A DNA stretch of 64,000 nucleotides from Vibrio nitrifigilis (lineage in GTDB: Bacteria > Pseudomonadota > Gammaproteobacteria > Enterobacterales > Vibrionaceae), in NCBI RefSeq assembly GCF_015686695.1, contig NZ_JADPMR010000004.1, positions 124,001 to 188,000 on the forward strand. Reading direction: 5' to 3'. The first letter of the stretch is position 1, and each line of letters opens with the position of its first letter. The notes beneath the pieces are model-generated. The model had not been told where the DNA came from. It did not search any database and saw only the letters and a list, made by a program, of their open reading frames with translations. A program made the position numbers and the translations under genes. Shown piece after piece: positions 44,734 to 52,527 of the stretch.

Positions 44734-45390
44734 CTACATTGCATATCTAATCGAGAAAGATGAGCGAATACGGCGTCTATTACTGACAAGAAGTAGTGCA
44801 GCTACAAGGAAAATCAACAGTGTTGATGGTTCGGGAACAGGTGTTTGACTTGCGATATAGTCACTTGCGGTTGCCACCGCATAAGAGACAGTTTCTTGTA
44901 AACTGCTTGTCTCATTATATTCTTCGACAACATCGGTCAGCCATGATTGTGCAAGGGCTTGCAAATAACTACTACTCGAGATAGAGGCATAGGTAATCTC
45001 ATTTTTGATAACATCATCGAGCCCATCATCGTATGAAATACCTAATATGGATAATAGCTCTGTCACTGCACTTTTCACCAAATTAAATTGCTCTACATCG
45101 TAACTGCCACCCGACCAAGTATACCTAGATTCTAGCAATGATATTCCAGAGCTAATAAGTTCTGATATATCACTAGTATCTGTTAATAAGTAACTGTAAT
45201 CATTCTGTTGTACTAGCGTTAATGTATCATCAACACTCTTACCGATGATACTTTCCCAATCTAACCACTCCAGGCCTTTGCTAACAACTAATTCGGTAGT
45301 ACTACTAAGGTTAATTGTTGCTGCTGATGCAGTCTGAGAAAGTAAAAGTAAAAAAGTGACTAAGCAGCACTGATAAAGTTTTCTTTTCAT
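44734..45390 (-). CDS. PEP-CTERM sorting domain-containing protein
   Basis: A 218-residue exported protein. The signal peptide is KRKLYQCCLVTFLLLLSQTASA. The C-terminal sorting tail is TPVPEPSTLLIFLVAALLLVSNRRRIR: PEP, hydrophobic helix and basic cluster. The middle part is rich in Ser, Thr and acidic residues and unlike the two proteins at the left end of the window. The ATG at 45390 follows AGGGA; an in-frame TTG at 45399 is less likely. Probably an XrtA substrate; it lies at the right border of the locus. Its function is unknown. Confidence 0.85.
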   Translation of the reverse strand: MKRKLYQCCLVTFLLLLSQTASAATINLSSTTELVVSKGLEWLDWESIIGKSVDDTLTLVQQNDYSYLLTDTSDISELISSGISLLESRYTWSGGSYDVEQFNLVKSAVTELLSILGISYDDGLDDVIKNEITYASISSSSYLQALAQSWLTDVVEEYNETSSLQETVSYAVATASDYIASQTPVPEPSTLLIFLVAALLLVSNRRRIRSSFSIRYAM

Positions 45391-45788
45391 TTGTGTCAAT
45401 CCCTAGGTAATGATTAATTATCTCAATAGTTTATTATTTACTCCTTCCAATACTACATTAAGCATATAACGATCCATTCCGTAACATATTGTTTAATATG
45501 GTGTTTTTTATCTGTTTAATTTATAAGATTTTTTTCTTGAACAGACTTGTAAATATCTTTGACACATATGGAAATTTAATATGGAACCAGTTTCTCTAAA
45601 TTTAATTTAAATTATTTAAAATCAAATAGTTACAATTTTTGTAGTGTGTAAAATTATCTGACAGATAAGAAAGTACAACTATCTGTTCAATAGGCATAAT
45701 GCTTGGTATGACTTGGATTGCACATATGAACGAGTATTGTAAAGTCAGAAAAGGAATGTCTGGTAACGCTAGAAACGCCGCCAATAAT

Positions 45789-45941
45789 CTTAAGCAAACC
45801 TTAAGAAAAGAACGTTAGTGTACGAACTTGTAAGCTGTTAAATGAGTAGCAACTTACCCAGTTGCACGCGGGGAGGCGTTCTTCTGGGCATTTTGATTAT
45901 ACTGTTCAGACCCAAATCGTGAATCGATTTGGGTTTTTTTT
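45789..45941 (+). ncRNA. Candidate structured RNA or small RNA
   Basis: A plus-strand stretch without an ORF that ends in a clear intrinsic terminator. AAGAACG (45808-45814) can pair with CGTTCTT (45877-45883) and encloses a GCAACT-TACCC-AGTTGC hairpin (45849-45865). CCCAG in that loop region can alternatively pair with CTGGG near 45884, suggesting two exclusive folds. No gene on this strand is available to explain the terminator. No known RNA family recognised; no certain promoter. Confidence 0.35.
45910..45941 (+). terminator. Intrinsic terminator (plus strand)
   Basis: A 10-bp stem, ACCCAAATCG and its complement (45925-45934), with a five-base loop, followed by a run of eight T. The T-run points right, so it does not serve the LysR gene ending just beyond it on the other strand. 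Confidence 0.85.
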
Positions 45942-45945
45942 ATTC

Positions 45946-46857
45946 TTAATTTTGGTTGAGGCGTTCGGGCAATCTTTGCTGTACAAATTCCAGAAATAGC
46001 GTGACTTTTTTGGATCTATTTACAGAGTCGGAAGAGAGCAGGGCGACGATGTCGGCTTCTTCTAGTTCATAGTCTGGTAAAACGTGCACGAGCGATCCAC
46101 TAGCGAGTTCTTGCTTTACATCCCATGATGAGCGCTGAATAAGGCCTTGCCCGTCAAGGCACCAGTTTTTAGTAATTCGACTGACATTGCTTGCTAATAC
46201 GGGGTCGATACGTACAGTGGCGGTTTCCTGAGTCGCCTTATGAGTAAAACGCCACATGGTGGCGTCTTCATCATTTTCCCGGAGTGCAATACAGCGATGG
46301 TGCTGAAGATCATTCGGGTGTTCTAGTTTTGCGCAAGAACGAAGATAATCAGGCGAGGCTAATAGCATCCTCCGGTTCTTCGCTAATACCGTTCTTTTCA
46401 GAGACGAATCGGGTAGGTAGCCAATATAGAACATGATGTCAGGGCTATTATGTAGCGACCATTTAGGAATATCAGACAGATTCAATTCAATGGTGACGTT
46501 GGGATACAAATTTTGAAATTCTGCTGCTAGAGGACCTATATGCTTTTCGCCAAAACCGAGGGATGAGACCAGTTTCAGCTGACCAGAGATGGCCAATTTA
46601 CTGTCGGAAATATCTTCTGTAAGTTGCTGCAACTCTTGAAGGAGGTGTTGTCCGTGGAGGGCAAGGCGCTGTCCTGCATCGGTAAGGGAAGTGGTTCGTG
46701 CATTTCGCTCAACCAACTTTACGCCCAATTTGACTTCAATATTTTGTAAACGTTGTGACACGCTAGGCGGTGTGACATTCAGTTTACGCGCCGCAGCGGC
46801 CAGAGAGCGACTACCTGCGATAATCGTAAAAAACTCTAAATCTTGTGAATTTATCAT
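45946..46857 (-). CDS. LysR family transcriptional regulator
   Basis: A 303-residue regulator with a winged helix-turn-helix at residues about 5-63 (DLEFFTIIAGSRSLAAAARKLNVTPPSVSQRLQNIE) and a substrate-binding-like C-terminal domain (about 90-295). The ATG at 46857 begins the normal LysR start INSQDLEFF; the open frame upstream to 46914 adds a non-conserved tail. It is divergent from the TSUP transporter gene and so probably controls it and itself. The effector is unknown. Confidence 0.87.
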   Translation of the reverse strand: MINSQDLEFFTIIAGSRSLAAAARKLNVTPPSVSQRLQNIEVKLGVKLVERNARTTSLTDAGQRLALHGQHLLQELQQLTEDISDSKLAISGQLKLVSSLGFGEKHIGPLAAEFQNLYPNVTIELNLSDIPKWSLHNSPDIMFYIGYLPDSSLKRTVLAKNRRMLLASPDYLRSCAKLEHPNDLQHHRCIALRENDEDATMWRFTHKATQETATVRIDPVLASNVSRITKNWCLDGQGLIQRSSWDVKQELASGSLVHVLPDYELEEADIVALLSSDSVNRSKKVTLFLEFVQQRLPERLNQN

Positions 46858-46956
46858 TAGGTTTGAACTTAATATTGAAGTTAGTTTTAGTAAATTTAAC
46901 TTTATACAGCGCAATGTTACAACTCTCTTTATGGAAAGATGAGAGGTTTAAACATC

Positions 46957-47748
46957 ATGATGCACGATTGGTTTGTCAGTGGCGTGAATGAGATGCTGTT
47001 ATTGTTCGTTATCGCTGTGGTTGCCGCGGTGGTTGATGCCATTGCTGGTGGTGGCGGTTTAATTACGGTTCCAAGTTTGATGATAGCTGGGCTGCCTCCG
47101 GTCACAGTGTTAGGTACTAACCGTTTTCAAGCGGTTATTGGTGAGTTAACCACGTCTTTTATGTATTTGCGTAGTGGGCAGTTGACTTGGCAACAGTTAA
47201 AACTCGGGTTGCTGTTTACAGTAATAGGTAGTGTGTTCGGTTCTATGATGGTGAGTATGCTCGACAAGCATACCTTAGAGATATTGTTACCGGTACTGAT
47301 GGTGGCGATAACACTTTATTCTATGACATCCAGTAAGCTTAAAGCGACATCAAGCTCTGCCGCCAAAGTAGCAACCGTGTCCTTTATGGTTTTCGCGGGA
47401 CTGATATTGGGGTTCTACAACGGATTTTTTGGACCGGGTACCGGATCGTTGTGGATGTTATCGTTGGTCATTTTCTTAGGTTATACCATTAAGCAAGCCA
47501 CTATGGTCACTAAGCCTCTTAACTTAATGGGGAACGTCGTATCTTTAGGATTGTTTGTTTATATCGGGCAGGTCGATTATCGCTTGGGATTGGTGATGGG
47601 CATTGGGCAGGTTGTCGGTTCGGTGCTAGGCAGTCAATTGGTTCTTCATCATGGGCCCCGATTCATTCGTCCGGTGTTTATCTGTGTCACACTGCTTATG
47701 ACCAGTAAACTGTTATGGGAGCATTTACCTGCGGGTTGGTGGGTATAA
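46957..47748 (+). CDS. TSUP (TauE/SafE) family membrane transporter
   Basis: A 263-residue polytopic membrane protein with about seven or eight helices. The N-terminal FVIAVVAAVVDAIAGGGGLITVPSLMIAGLPP and the second repeat GLILGFYNGFFGPGTGSLWML, with KQATMVTKPLNLMGNVVSL, are typical of the TSUP family of sulfite, sulfonate or carboxylate exporters. An earlier in-frame ATG exists at 46939; GAGAGG better serves the start at 46957 or 46960. Transcribed divergently from the LysR gene. The substrate cannot be told from sequence. Confidence 0.82.
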   Translation: MMHDWFVSGVNEMLLLFVIAVVAAVVDAIAGGGGLITVPSLMIAGLPPVTVLGTNRFQAVIGELTTSFMYLRSGQLTWQQLKLGLLFTVIGSVFGSMMVSMLDKHTLEILLPVLMVAITLYSMTSSKLKATSSSAAKVATVSFMVFAGLILGFYNGFFGPGTGSLWMLSLVIFLGYTIKQATMVTKPLNLMGNVVSLGLFVYIGQVDYRLGLVMGIGQVVGSVLGSQLVLHHGPRFIRPVFICVTLLMTSKLLWEHLPAGWWV

Positions 47749-47761
47749 AAGCATTAAATAA

Positions 47762-47786
47762 CCAAAGCGGCCTAATGCCGCCTTGG
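47762..47786. terminator. Hairpin between convergent genes
   Basis: A 10-bp stem with one mismatch, CCAAAGCGGC and GCCGCCTTGG, loop CTAAT, between the TSUP stop and the SDR stop. The T-run is weak; it may act as a bidirectional terminator. Confidence 0.5.
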
Positions 47787-47796
47787 CTCTACGATA

Positions 47797-48585
47797 TTAG
47801 ATCGCTTTGACTTGGCCACCATCAGCCAGCATGGTTTGGCCGGTGATGTAAGTATTGGCTTCTGAACACAAAAATGCGGCGAGTTTGCCGTATTCTGCAG
47901 GATCGCCATAACGTCCCAGTGGAATATTTTTCAGATGAGCAGCTTGCATTTCTTCAATGGTTTTCCCGGTTTTCTCAGCACGGAATTGATCCAAAACATC
48001 AATGCGTTCGGTGCGAATTCGGCCTGGGCCAATCACATTAACCAATATGTTGTCCTTACCTAGTTCTTGTGAAAGGCTTTTGGCTAGGCCAACAACGCCA
48101 CAACGAAACGTATTGGAAAGAATCAGATTGTCGAGTGCGGTTTTCACCGAAGATGACGTTGAACATACAATACGACCAACCCCAGCTTTACGCATATAAG
48201 GTAATACTTCTCGAACGGCACGAATGTATGATAGTAACGTTAAGTCGTAGGCTTGTTGCCAGATGTCATCGTCGAACGCATCAAAGTTGCCCGCTTTTGG
48301 ACCGCCGCTGTTGTTGACTAAAGCGTAGATGTTGCCAAACTTTTCTGCTGCCACTGTGACGACTCGCTTGATGTCTTCCGCTTTAGTCATATCGCCGACA
48401 ATGTATGAAGGTCGATTGCCCGTTTCTGCTTCAATTTCTTGTTGCGCAGCAATCAATTTTTCTTCATTAGAGCTAAATAACATGACTTGAGCTTTCTCAC
48501 GAGCAAATTCACACGCGATACCTTTTCCTAATCCAGCGCTTGAAGCCAAAACAATAACGCCTTTCCCCTTTAATCCTAAATCCAT
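47797..48585 (-). CDS. SDR family oxidoreductase lacking the usual YxxxK
   Basis: A 262-residue Rossmann-fold dehydrogenase-like protein. The cofactor loop ASSAGLGKG (residues about 14-22) and VNNSGGPKAG match short-chain dehydrogenases. At the place of the catalytic Tyr-x-x-x-Lys the sequence is SNTFRCGVVGLAK, so Tyr is replaced by Ser and Lys by Arg. This occurs in a known 3-oxoacyl-ACP-reductase-like SDR subgroup. LSEANTYITGQTMLADGG closes the family. AAGGGA lies before the ATG. It follows the aminotransferase gene on the same strand and may share its transcript. Confidence 0.8.
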   Translation of the reverse strand: MDLGLKGKGVIVLASSAGLGKGIACEFAREKAQVMLFSSNEEKLIAAQQEIEAETGNRPSYIVGDMTKAEDIKRVVTVAAEKFGNIYALVNNSGGPKAGNFDAFDDDIWQQAYDLTLLSYIRAVREVLPYMRKAGVGRIVCSTSSSVKTALDNLILSNTFRCGVVGLAKSLSQELGKDNILVNVIGPGRIRTERIDVLDQFRAEKTGKTIEEMQAAHLKNIPLGRYGDPAEYGKLAAFLCSEANTYITGQTMLADGGQVKAI

Positions 48586-48620
48586 AATAATCCCTTGTTT
48601 ACGATATCGTTATCTCTGAA

Positions 48621-49799
48621 CTATGCAGAGATAGAAAGTGATTCCAATGCCTTAGCGATGCGCGATACGGCGCGTTTTAAGTTGTGCAGTGAGTTGGCGT
48701 AAGACATTCTGATGCACCCTTCGCCACATTGACCAAACGCAGATCCTGGAACAACGGCAACTTCAGCTTCTTCAAGCAAATAGGTCGCAAATTGTTCTGA
48801 TGTCATACCAAAACTTGAAATATCGGCAAAGAGATAAAAGGCGCCCTGTGGGCGTACAATGTTAATCCCTTTAATAGTGCCTAGCGCTTCAATCAAATAA
48901 TCCCTACGTTCGTTAAACTCTGCCACCATCTCATCGGCACAAGCCTGTGAACTGGTTAGCGCAGCAGCAGCTCCAAATTGTGCAAATGTGTTTGCACAAG
49001 CGATGGTGTTTTGGTGAACTTTCAACATAGCGTCGGTCATTAATTTTGGCGCTGCGGTATAACCGATTCTCCAACCGGTCATAGAGTAAATTTTTGACAT
49101 GCCATTGACGACGATAGTGCGCTCATGCATGTCTGACAGTGTTGCGATGCTAAGGTGATGACAATGATCGTAGATGATGCGTTCGTAAATTTCGTCAGAC
49201 AGTACAAACAGATCATGGCGTCGAACGAGGGCTGCTATCTCAGAAAGGATTTGTCGATCGTAGACAACACCTGTTGGGTTATGTGGGCTATTAATCACGA
49301 TCATTTTGGTCTTGTCGGTTACCCGTTTTTCAATGTCTTCGATACGAGGAATAAAGCCATTTTTGAATGTGGTCGGGTAGGGGACTGGTTTGGCACCAGC
49401 CATTGTGGCACAAGGATAGTAAGCCACCCAGCTTGGATCGGGAATCAGCACTTCATCGCCAGGGTTGAGTGTCGCCATCATAGCGATAAAAACCGCTTCA
49501 TTTGCCCCCGCAGTAACAATAATATCACTGCTAGAATAGTGCAGTTGATTGTCGCGCTCTAGTTTTTCTGCAATCGCCTCTTTTAGAGCATTGATACCTG
49601 CGTTAGAGCTGTAATGAACTTCCCCGCTATTTAGAGCGGCAATCGCATGATCTTTGATATGTTGCGGAGTATCGAAATCGGGTCGACCAATTTCCAGTCG
49701 AACCACATCACGTCCATCCTTTTCCATTTGGTTGACTTTTTCGAGTATTTTTCGGATCCCTGAAAACGGGATGTCACTCATTCTATCTGCAATATTCAT
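48621..49799 (-). CDS. Class I pyridoxal-phosphate-dependent aminotransferase
   Basis: A 392-residue fold-type I aminotransferase of the aspartate aminotransferase group. Visible motifs are IGRPDFDTP near the N-terminus, VTAGANEAVF, INSPHNPTGVVY, LSDEIYERI with the Asp and Tyr that hold the cofactor, and the Lys-containing VNGMSKIYSMTGWRIGY. The C-terminal CIRMSYANS contains the substrate-binding Arg. AAAGGATG precedes the ATG. It lies between the SDR and the GntR regulator genes, all on the minus strand, next to an operon for uptake and breakdown of a ureide-like compound. The amino donor is not known. Confidence 0.87.
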   Translation of the reverse strand: MNIADRMSDIPFSGIRKILEKVNQMEKDGRDVVRLEIGRPDFDTPQHIKDHAIAALNSGEVHYSSNAGINALKEAIAEKLERDNQLHYSSSDIIVTAGANEAVFIAMMATLNPGDEVLIPDPSWVAYYPCATMAGAKPVPYPTTFKNGFIPRIEDIEKRVTDKTKMIVINSPHNPTGVVYDRQILSEIAALVRRHDLFVLSDEIYERIIYDHCHHLSIATLSDMHERTIVVNGMSKIYSMTGWRIGYTAAPKLMTDAMLKVHQNTIACANTFAQFGAAAALTSSQACADEMVAEFNERRDYLIEALGTIKGINIVRPQGAFYLFADISSFGMTSEQFATYLLEEAEVAVVPGSAFGQCGEGCIRMSYANSLHNLKRAVSRIAKALESLSISA

Positions 49800-49836
49800 G
49801 ACTAATCATCCTTTGAATCAATAAGTTAGACTAGTT

Positions 49837-49881
49837 ACGCCCAAGTCGCTGTAATGTTGCATATGGCAGTCATTTGGGCGT
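49837..49881. terminator. Imperfect hairpin between GntR and aminotransferase genes
   Basis: ACGCCCAA (49837-49844) and TTGGGCGT (49874-49881) form a stem, extended imperfectly inside. No T-run follows in the minus direction, so termination is doubtful; it may only attenuate or mark the junction between two transcripts. Confidence 0.3.
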
Positions 49882-49896
49882 GATAAACATAGCGAG

Positions 49897-50520
49897 TTAT
49901 AACGATTTTATTCCCTTAAGTATGTGCTGCTCGAAACACGTCGCGGCGGCTTTGGCGTTACCTTCCGCAATATGATTAATTAACGCTAAGTGCTCTTGAT
50001 TCGATAACTTCAACCCAATGGGATTATTCATCTCTTTGTGCAGAAAAAGCGATAATTTTTTCTGCAATATCTTATTAAACTGTATTAACGGCGCACATTT
50101 TGTTGCTTCAAAAAGTACATCATGGAGCTGCTTATTGAGCACAAAATATTGCTCTATTTCCATCCGTTCGAGTGCGCTTACCATCTGGCTGTGTAACTGA
50201 CGTAAGGTTTGAAGAGCATCGAGTGAAATTCTTTCTGCTAAAAGTTGACCCGCTAAGTAAGCTAAATTGGCTCTCACTCGATAGCCATCGTGAGCTTCGC
50301 TAGTGTCATATTCGACCACGAAATAACCTTTGTTCGGTTTTTTCTCTAAGATGCCTTCAATACAAAGTATATTTAGCGACTCTCTTACTTTGTGCCTGCT
50401 AAGCTGAAACGCTTCTGTCAGTTCTCTTTCGTTAACGCTGTGGCCGAAGTTCCATTCTCCTCTGGATACTTTATTTGCGATCCATTCGCCAATATCACTT
50501 TCGTTTTCATGGTTTGGCAC
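49897..50520 (-). CDS. GntR family transcriptional regulator (FCD-type)
   Basis: A 207-residue regulator. The N-terminal winged helix-turn-helix spans about residues 10-70 (LTEAFQLSRHKVRESLNILCIEGILEKKPNKGYFV), followed by an all-helical FCD effector domain. It starts with GTG at 50520, with AAGGG upstream. A perfect palindrome matching the GntR-type GT..AC pattern lies 30 bp upstream. It is divergent from the TRAP operon and is likely to control it and itself; the effector should be the substrate of that operon. Confidence 0.85.
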   Translation of the reverse strand: MPNHENESDIGEWIANKVSRGEWNFGHSVNERELTEAFQLSRHKVRESLNILCIEGILEKKPNKGYFVVEYDTSEAHDGYRVRANLAYLAGQLLAERISLDALQTLRQLHSQMVSALERMEIEQYFVLNKQLHDVLFEATKCAPLIQFNKILQKKLSLFLHKEMNNPIGLKLSNQEHLALINHIAEGNAKAAATCFEQHILKGIKSL

Positions 50521-50550
50521 GTAGCGCTACCCTTTCTATATCTAATTAAA

Positions 50551-50562
50551 ATTGTCGACAAT
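50551..50562. promoter_or_regulatory. GntR-type operator palindrome ATTGTCGACAAT
   Basis: A perfect 12-bp palindrome with the GT and AC placement typical of FadR-type GntR operators (TnGTnnACnA), lying 31 bp upstream of the GntR start. Probably the autoregulatory site; control of the TRAP operon from here is plausible. Confidence 0.5.
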
Positions 50563-50702
50563 TATAAAGATTCACATCGTTTTATCTCCTCACTTTGTAA
50601 CCATTAATGTCCGATAATTCAAGCCTATATTTTAACCTTTTTAAAGTTGATGATAATAAGTAATTGATTTTAATTGTAAATATTTTAATTAATTTAAACC
50701 CC

Positions 50703-50731
50703 TTGACAAGCTGTGTGAATAATTGATAAAA
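50703..50731 (+). promoter_or_regulatory. Sigma-70-like promoter of the TRAP operon
   Basis: A consensus -35 TTGACA at 50703-50708 and a -10-like ATAAAA at 50726-50731 with 17 bp between them, about 115 bp upstream of the substrate-binding protein gene. Confidence 0.5.
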
Positions 50732-50846
50732 AAATTGCAGATATTTATTAAATGTTTTTTTTATTGCATTTTTTTTGAGGTGAGCGGATTTTATCACCTC
50801 GGAAGCTGATAAGGATTGAGAGTTAAACGTTCAGGAGGAACATACA

Positions 50847-51917
50847 ATGAGAGCAATAAAATGGCGTCCCGCCGCAATAGCAGTTTTGGTCGCTTCTACG
50901 TTAGCGGTTGCACCAATGATGGCTGCAGCAAGTACCACATTAAAATATTCAGATCATGATCCAACGAATGGGATGAGAACAGACTTCGTCGATAAAGTTT
51001 GGTTGAAAACAATCAAAGAAAAGGCTGGCGATGATGTCGATATCCAAACGTTTTGGGGCGGCTCATTACTGGGGTCTAAAGAAATCCTGAAAGGGATTGG
51101 TGATGGTATTACTGAGATGGGATTTGTTTATCCCGGTCATTATCCAGGCCAATTACCTGCTCATACTATTTTCCGTTTGTTTCCTCGCGGTCCAAAGAAA
51201 TTCGCAGATATGTTGTGGTTTTATCGTGAGGTATATAAAAAAGTACCGGCTTTCCAAGCTGAGCTAAAGAAAGCCCATGTCAAAACCTTACTATTTACAG
51301 CAGGCTTACCCGGTGCTTTTGTTGGGAAAAAACCGTTGCACAGCTTAGCTGATATCAAAGGTCAAAAATGGCGCGCAGGTGATAAATGGAGCCTACGTTT
51401 CCTACAAAATGCAGGTGCGCAGCCAACTTCTATTCCATGGGGTGATACCTACATGGCATTGCAAACTGGTGCGATTGACGGCTGTTATACCAACTATGAT
51501 GGTGCGCATCTTATGAAGTTTGATGAAACAGCGCCGAATGTATTGGTTTCAAAATCGCTCTGGTACGGCATTCCATTTTTACATCTAATCAATGAAAACA
51601 CCTTCAATCGCTTATCGAAAAAAACGCAACAAGAGATTTTGGATGCATCAGATATTGCTGAGAAGAAATTTGCCAAAGTTTACGATGATGCGTTTACACA
51701 AATCGTAAAAGATGAACGTGCAGCTGGTGTGAAAGTCACCTTTATGACTGACGATGACCTCATCAAATGGGAAGACTCTGATGAACTGGAAGGCTTGCAA
51801 CAACAATGGGTGAAAGAAGCTCAGCAGGCTGGGTTAAAGAATGCTGAACAAGTGATGAAGCAGGTCAAAGACATCTATGCGCAAGCGATGAAGCGTGAAG
51901 ATTCCAAAGAGGGATAG
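50847..51917 (+). CDS. TRAP transporter substrate-binding protein (DctP family)
   Basis: A 356-residue periplasmic binding protein with signal peptide (residues 1-28, cut after MAAA). DctP features include STTLKYSDHDP at the mature N-terminus, the GVKGQKW-like block LADIKGQKWRAGDKWS with its conserved Arg, and PTSIPWGDTYMALQTGAIDGCYTNYDG. It binds an organic acid-type substrate and delivers it to the permeases encoded next. AGGAGGAA lies before the ATG. First gene of a long plus-strand operon. Confidence 0.88.
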   Translation: MRAIKWRPAAIAVLVASTLAVAPMMAAASTTLKYSDHDPTNGMRTDFVDKVWLKTIKEKAGDDVDIQTFWGGSLLGSKEILKGIGDGITEMGFVYPGHYPGQLPAHTIFRLFPRGPKKFADMLWFYREVYKKVPAFQAELKKAHVKTLLFTAGLPGAFVGKKPLHSLADIKGQKWRAGDKWSLRFLQNAGAQPTSIPWGDTYMALQTGAIDGCYTNYDGAHLMKFDETAPNVLVSKSLWYGIPFLHLINENTFNRLSKKTQQEILDASDIAEKKFAKVYDDAFTQIVKDERAAGVKVTFMTDDDLIKWEDSDELEGLQQQWVKEAQQAGLKNAEQVMKQVKDIYAQAMKREDSKEG

Positions 51918-51921
51918 CGTG

Positions 51922-52359
51922 ATGAAAAACTCTATCACAAGCGTCAGTCAGTCACTCGCTGGTCTATCTGGTTGGTTGATGGTCGGAATTATGTTGTTGC
52001 TCATTGCCGATATTCTCTTTCGCACTGTGGGCATTGCCATACAAGGGCTTTCTGATCTCTCGGTATTTGTCATGATTATTGTGGTTTATTTCGGGCTAGC
52101 TCGTTGTGAGGAGTATGAAGAACACGTGAGCTTAGAGTTGGTGACGAATAAATTGCCGTATCGCAGTCGACTTTTCACTCAGGTTATCGCGCAAAGTTTA
52201 GCCGTAGTAACGATAGGTTTTCTACTGTATGCAGTGAGTTCAAACTCCTTAGATTCGTATATGTCTAACGAATCGGTCGAGGGGGTGATGCAGTTTAAAA
52301 TCTGGCCAGTAAAAGCGTTAATGTTGGTCGGTTTAGCCGCGTTCATGTTGCAAGCATGA
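51922..52359 (+). CDS. TRAP transporter small permease (DctQ family), apparently truncated
   Basis: A 145-residue membrane protein with helices at about 15-35, 45-65, 85-107 and 125-143. GLSDLSVFVMIIVVYFGLARCEEYEEHVSLELV fits the DctQ domain. It ends abruptly after GLAAFMLQA at a TGA (52357-52359). The same frame continues for 25 sense codons (to 52434) to a second TGA, which would give a 171-residue protein, closer to the usual DctQ length. A nonsense change or sequencing error is possible. AGAGGGA supports the ATG at 51922; a GTG at 51895 lies inside the upstream gene. Confidence 0.75.
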   Translation: MKNSITSVSQSLAGLSGWLMVGIMLLLIADILFRTVGIAIQGLSDLSVFVMIIVVYFGLARCEEYEEHVSLELVTNKLPYRSRLFTQVIAQSLAVVTIGFLLYAVSSNSLDSYMSNESVEGVMQFKIWPVKALMLVGLAAFMLQA

Positions 52360-52463
52360 CTCAAGGTTACTCGAACAGCGAAAACGTTGATTCGGTCATT
52401 TCAGGCCACGGCGGCAACGGGTGAACTTATACATTGAAGTTAGCGCTTAATCAGCTGCTAAAC

Positions 52464-52509
52464 AAGAGAGAACAGTGGGTTTGAGGCACTTTTCTGCTGT
52501 TCTTCTCTT
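52464..52509 (+). other. Intercistronic hairpin between DctQ and DctM genes
   Basis: AAGAGAGAACAG (52464-52475) pairs with CTGTTCTTCTCTT (52497-52509) with one bulge, just upstream of the DctM ribosome-binding site. It may reduce readthrough or protect mRNA ends, as found between other transporter genes. Confidence 0.4.
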
Positions 52510-52527
52510 TCAAGGAAGAATTTGATT

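Larger units (their letters stand above)
45391..45945. other. Intergenic region with strong plus-strand terminator and possible RNA gene
   Basis: AT-rich spacer upstream of the PEP-CTERM gene and downstream of the LysR gene. A 60-codon minus-strand frame at 45602-45784 has no ribosome-binding site or family resemblance and is not accepted. The right part contains base-paired elements and a terminator pointing right. Confidence 0.6.
50521..50846. other. Divergent regulatory region between GntR and TRAP operon
   Basis: AT-rich; contains a GntR-type palindrome (50551-50562), a sigma-70-like promoter (50703-50731) and an inverted repeat TTATCA-N10-TGATAA (50791-50812). A 71-codon minus-strand frame here (50582-50797) is Lys- and Leu-rich low-complexity and is not accepted as a gene. 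Confidence 0.7.

Noticed and set aside
45602..45784. 60-codon minus-strand frame in the spacer right of the third PEP-CTERM gene
   Set aside because: No ribosome-binding site, no family resemblance, and it overlaps an AT-rich non-coding stretch; probably chance.
25321..45830. Shared TTAGTGTACGA sequence near 25337 and 45815
   Set aside because: An 11-base match is expected many times by chance in 64 kb, and the similarity outside it is weak.
50582..50797. 71-codon minus-strand frame between the GntR and TRAP genes
   Set aside because: Low-complexity Lys/Leu/Ile-rich product of AT-rich promoter DNA; it would cover the likely TRAP promoter.
52357..52359. TGA in dctQ as a selenocysteine codon
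   Set aside because: No SECIS-like hairpin directly downstream was recognised and DctQ proteins are not selenoproteins; truncation or error is simpler.
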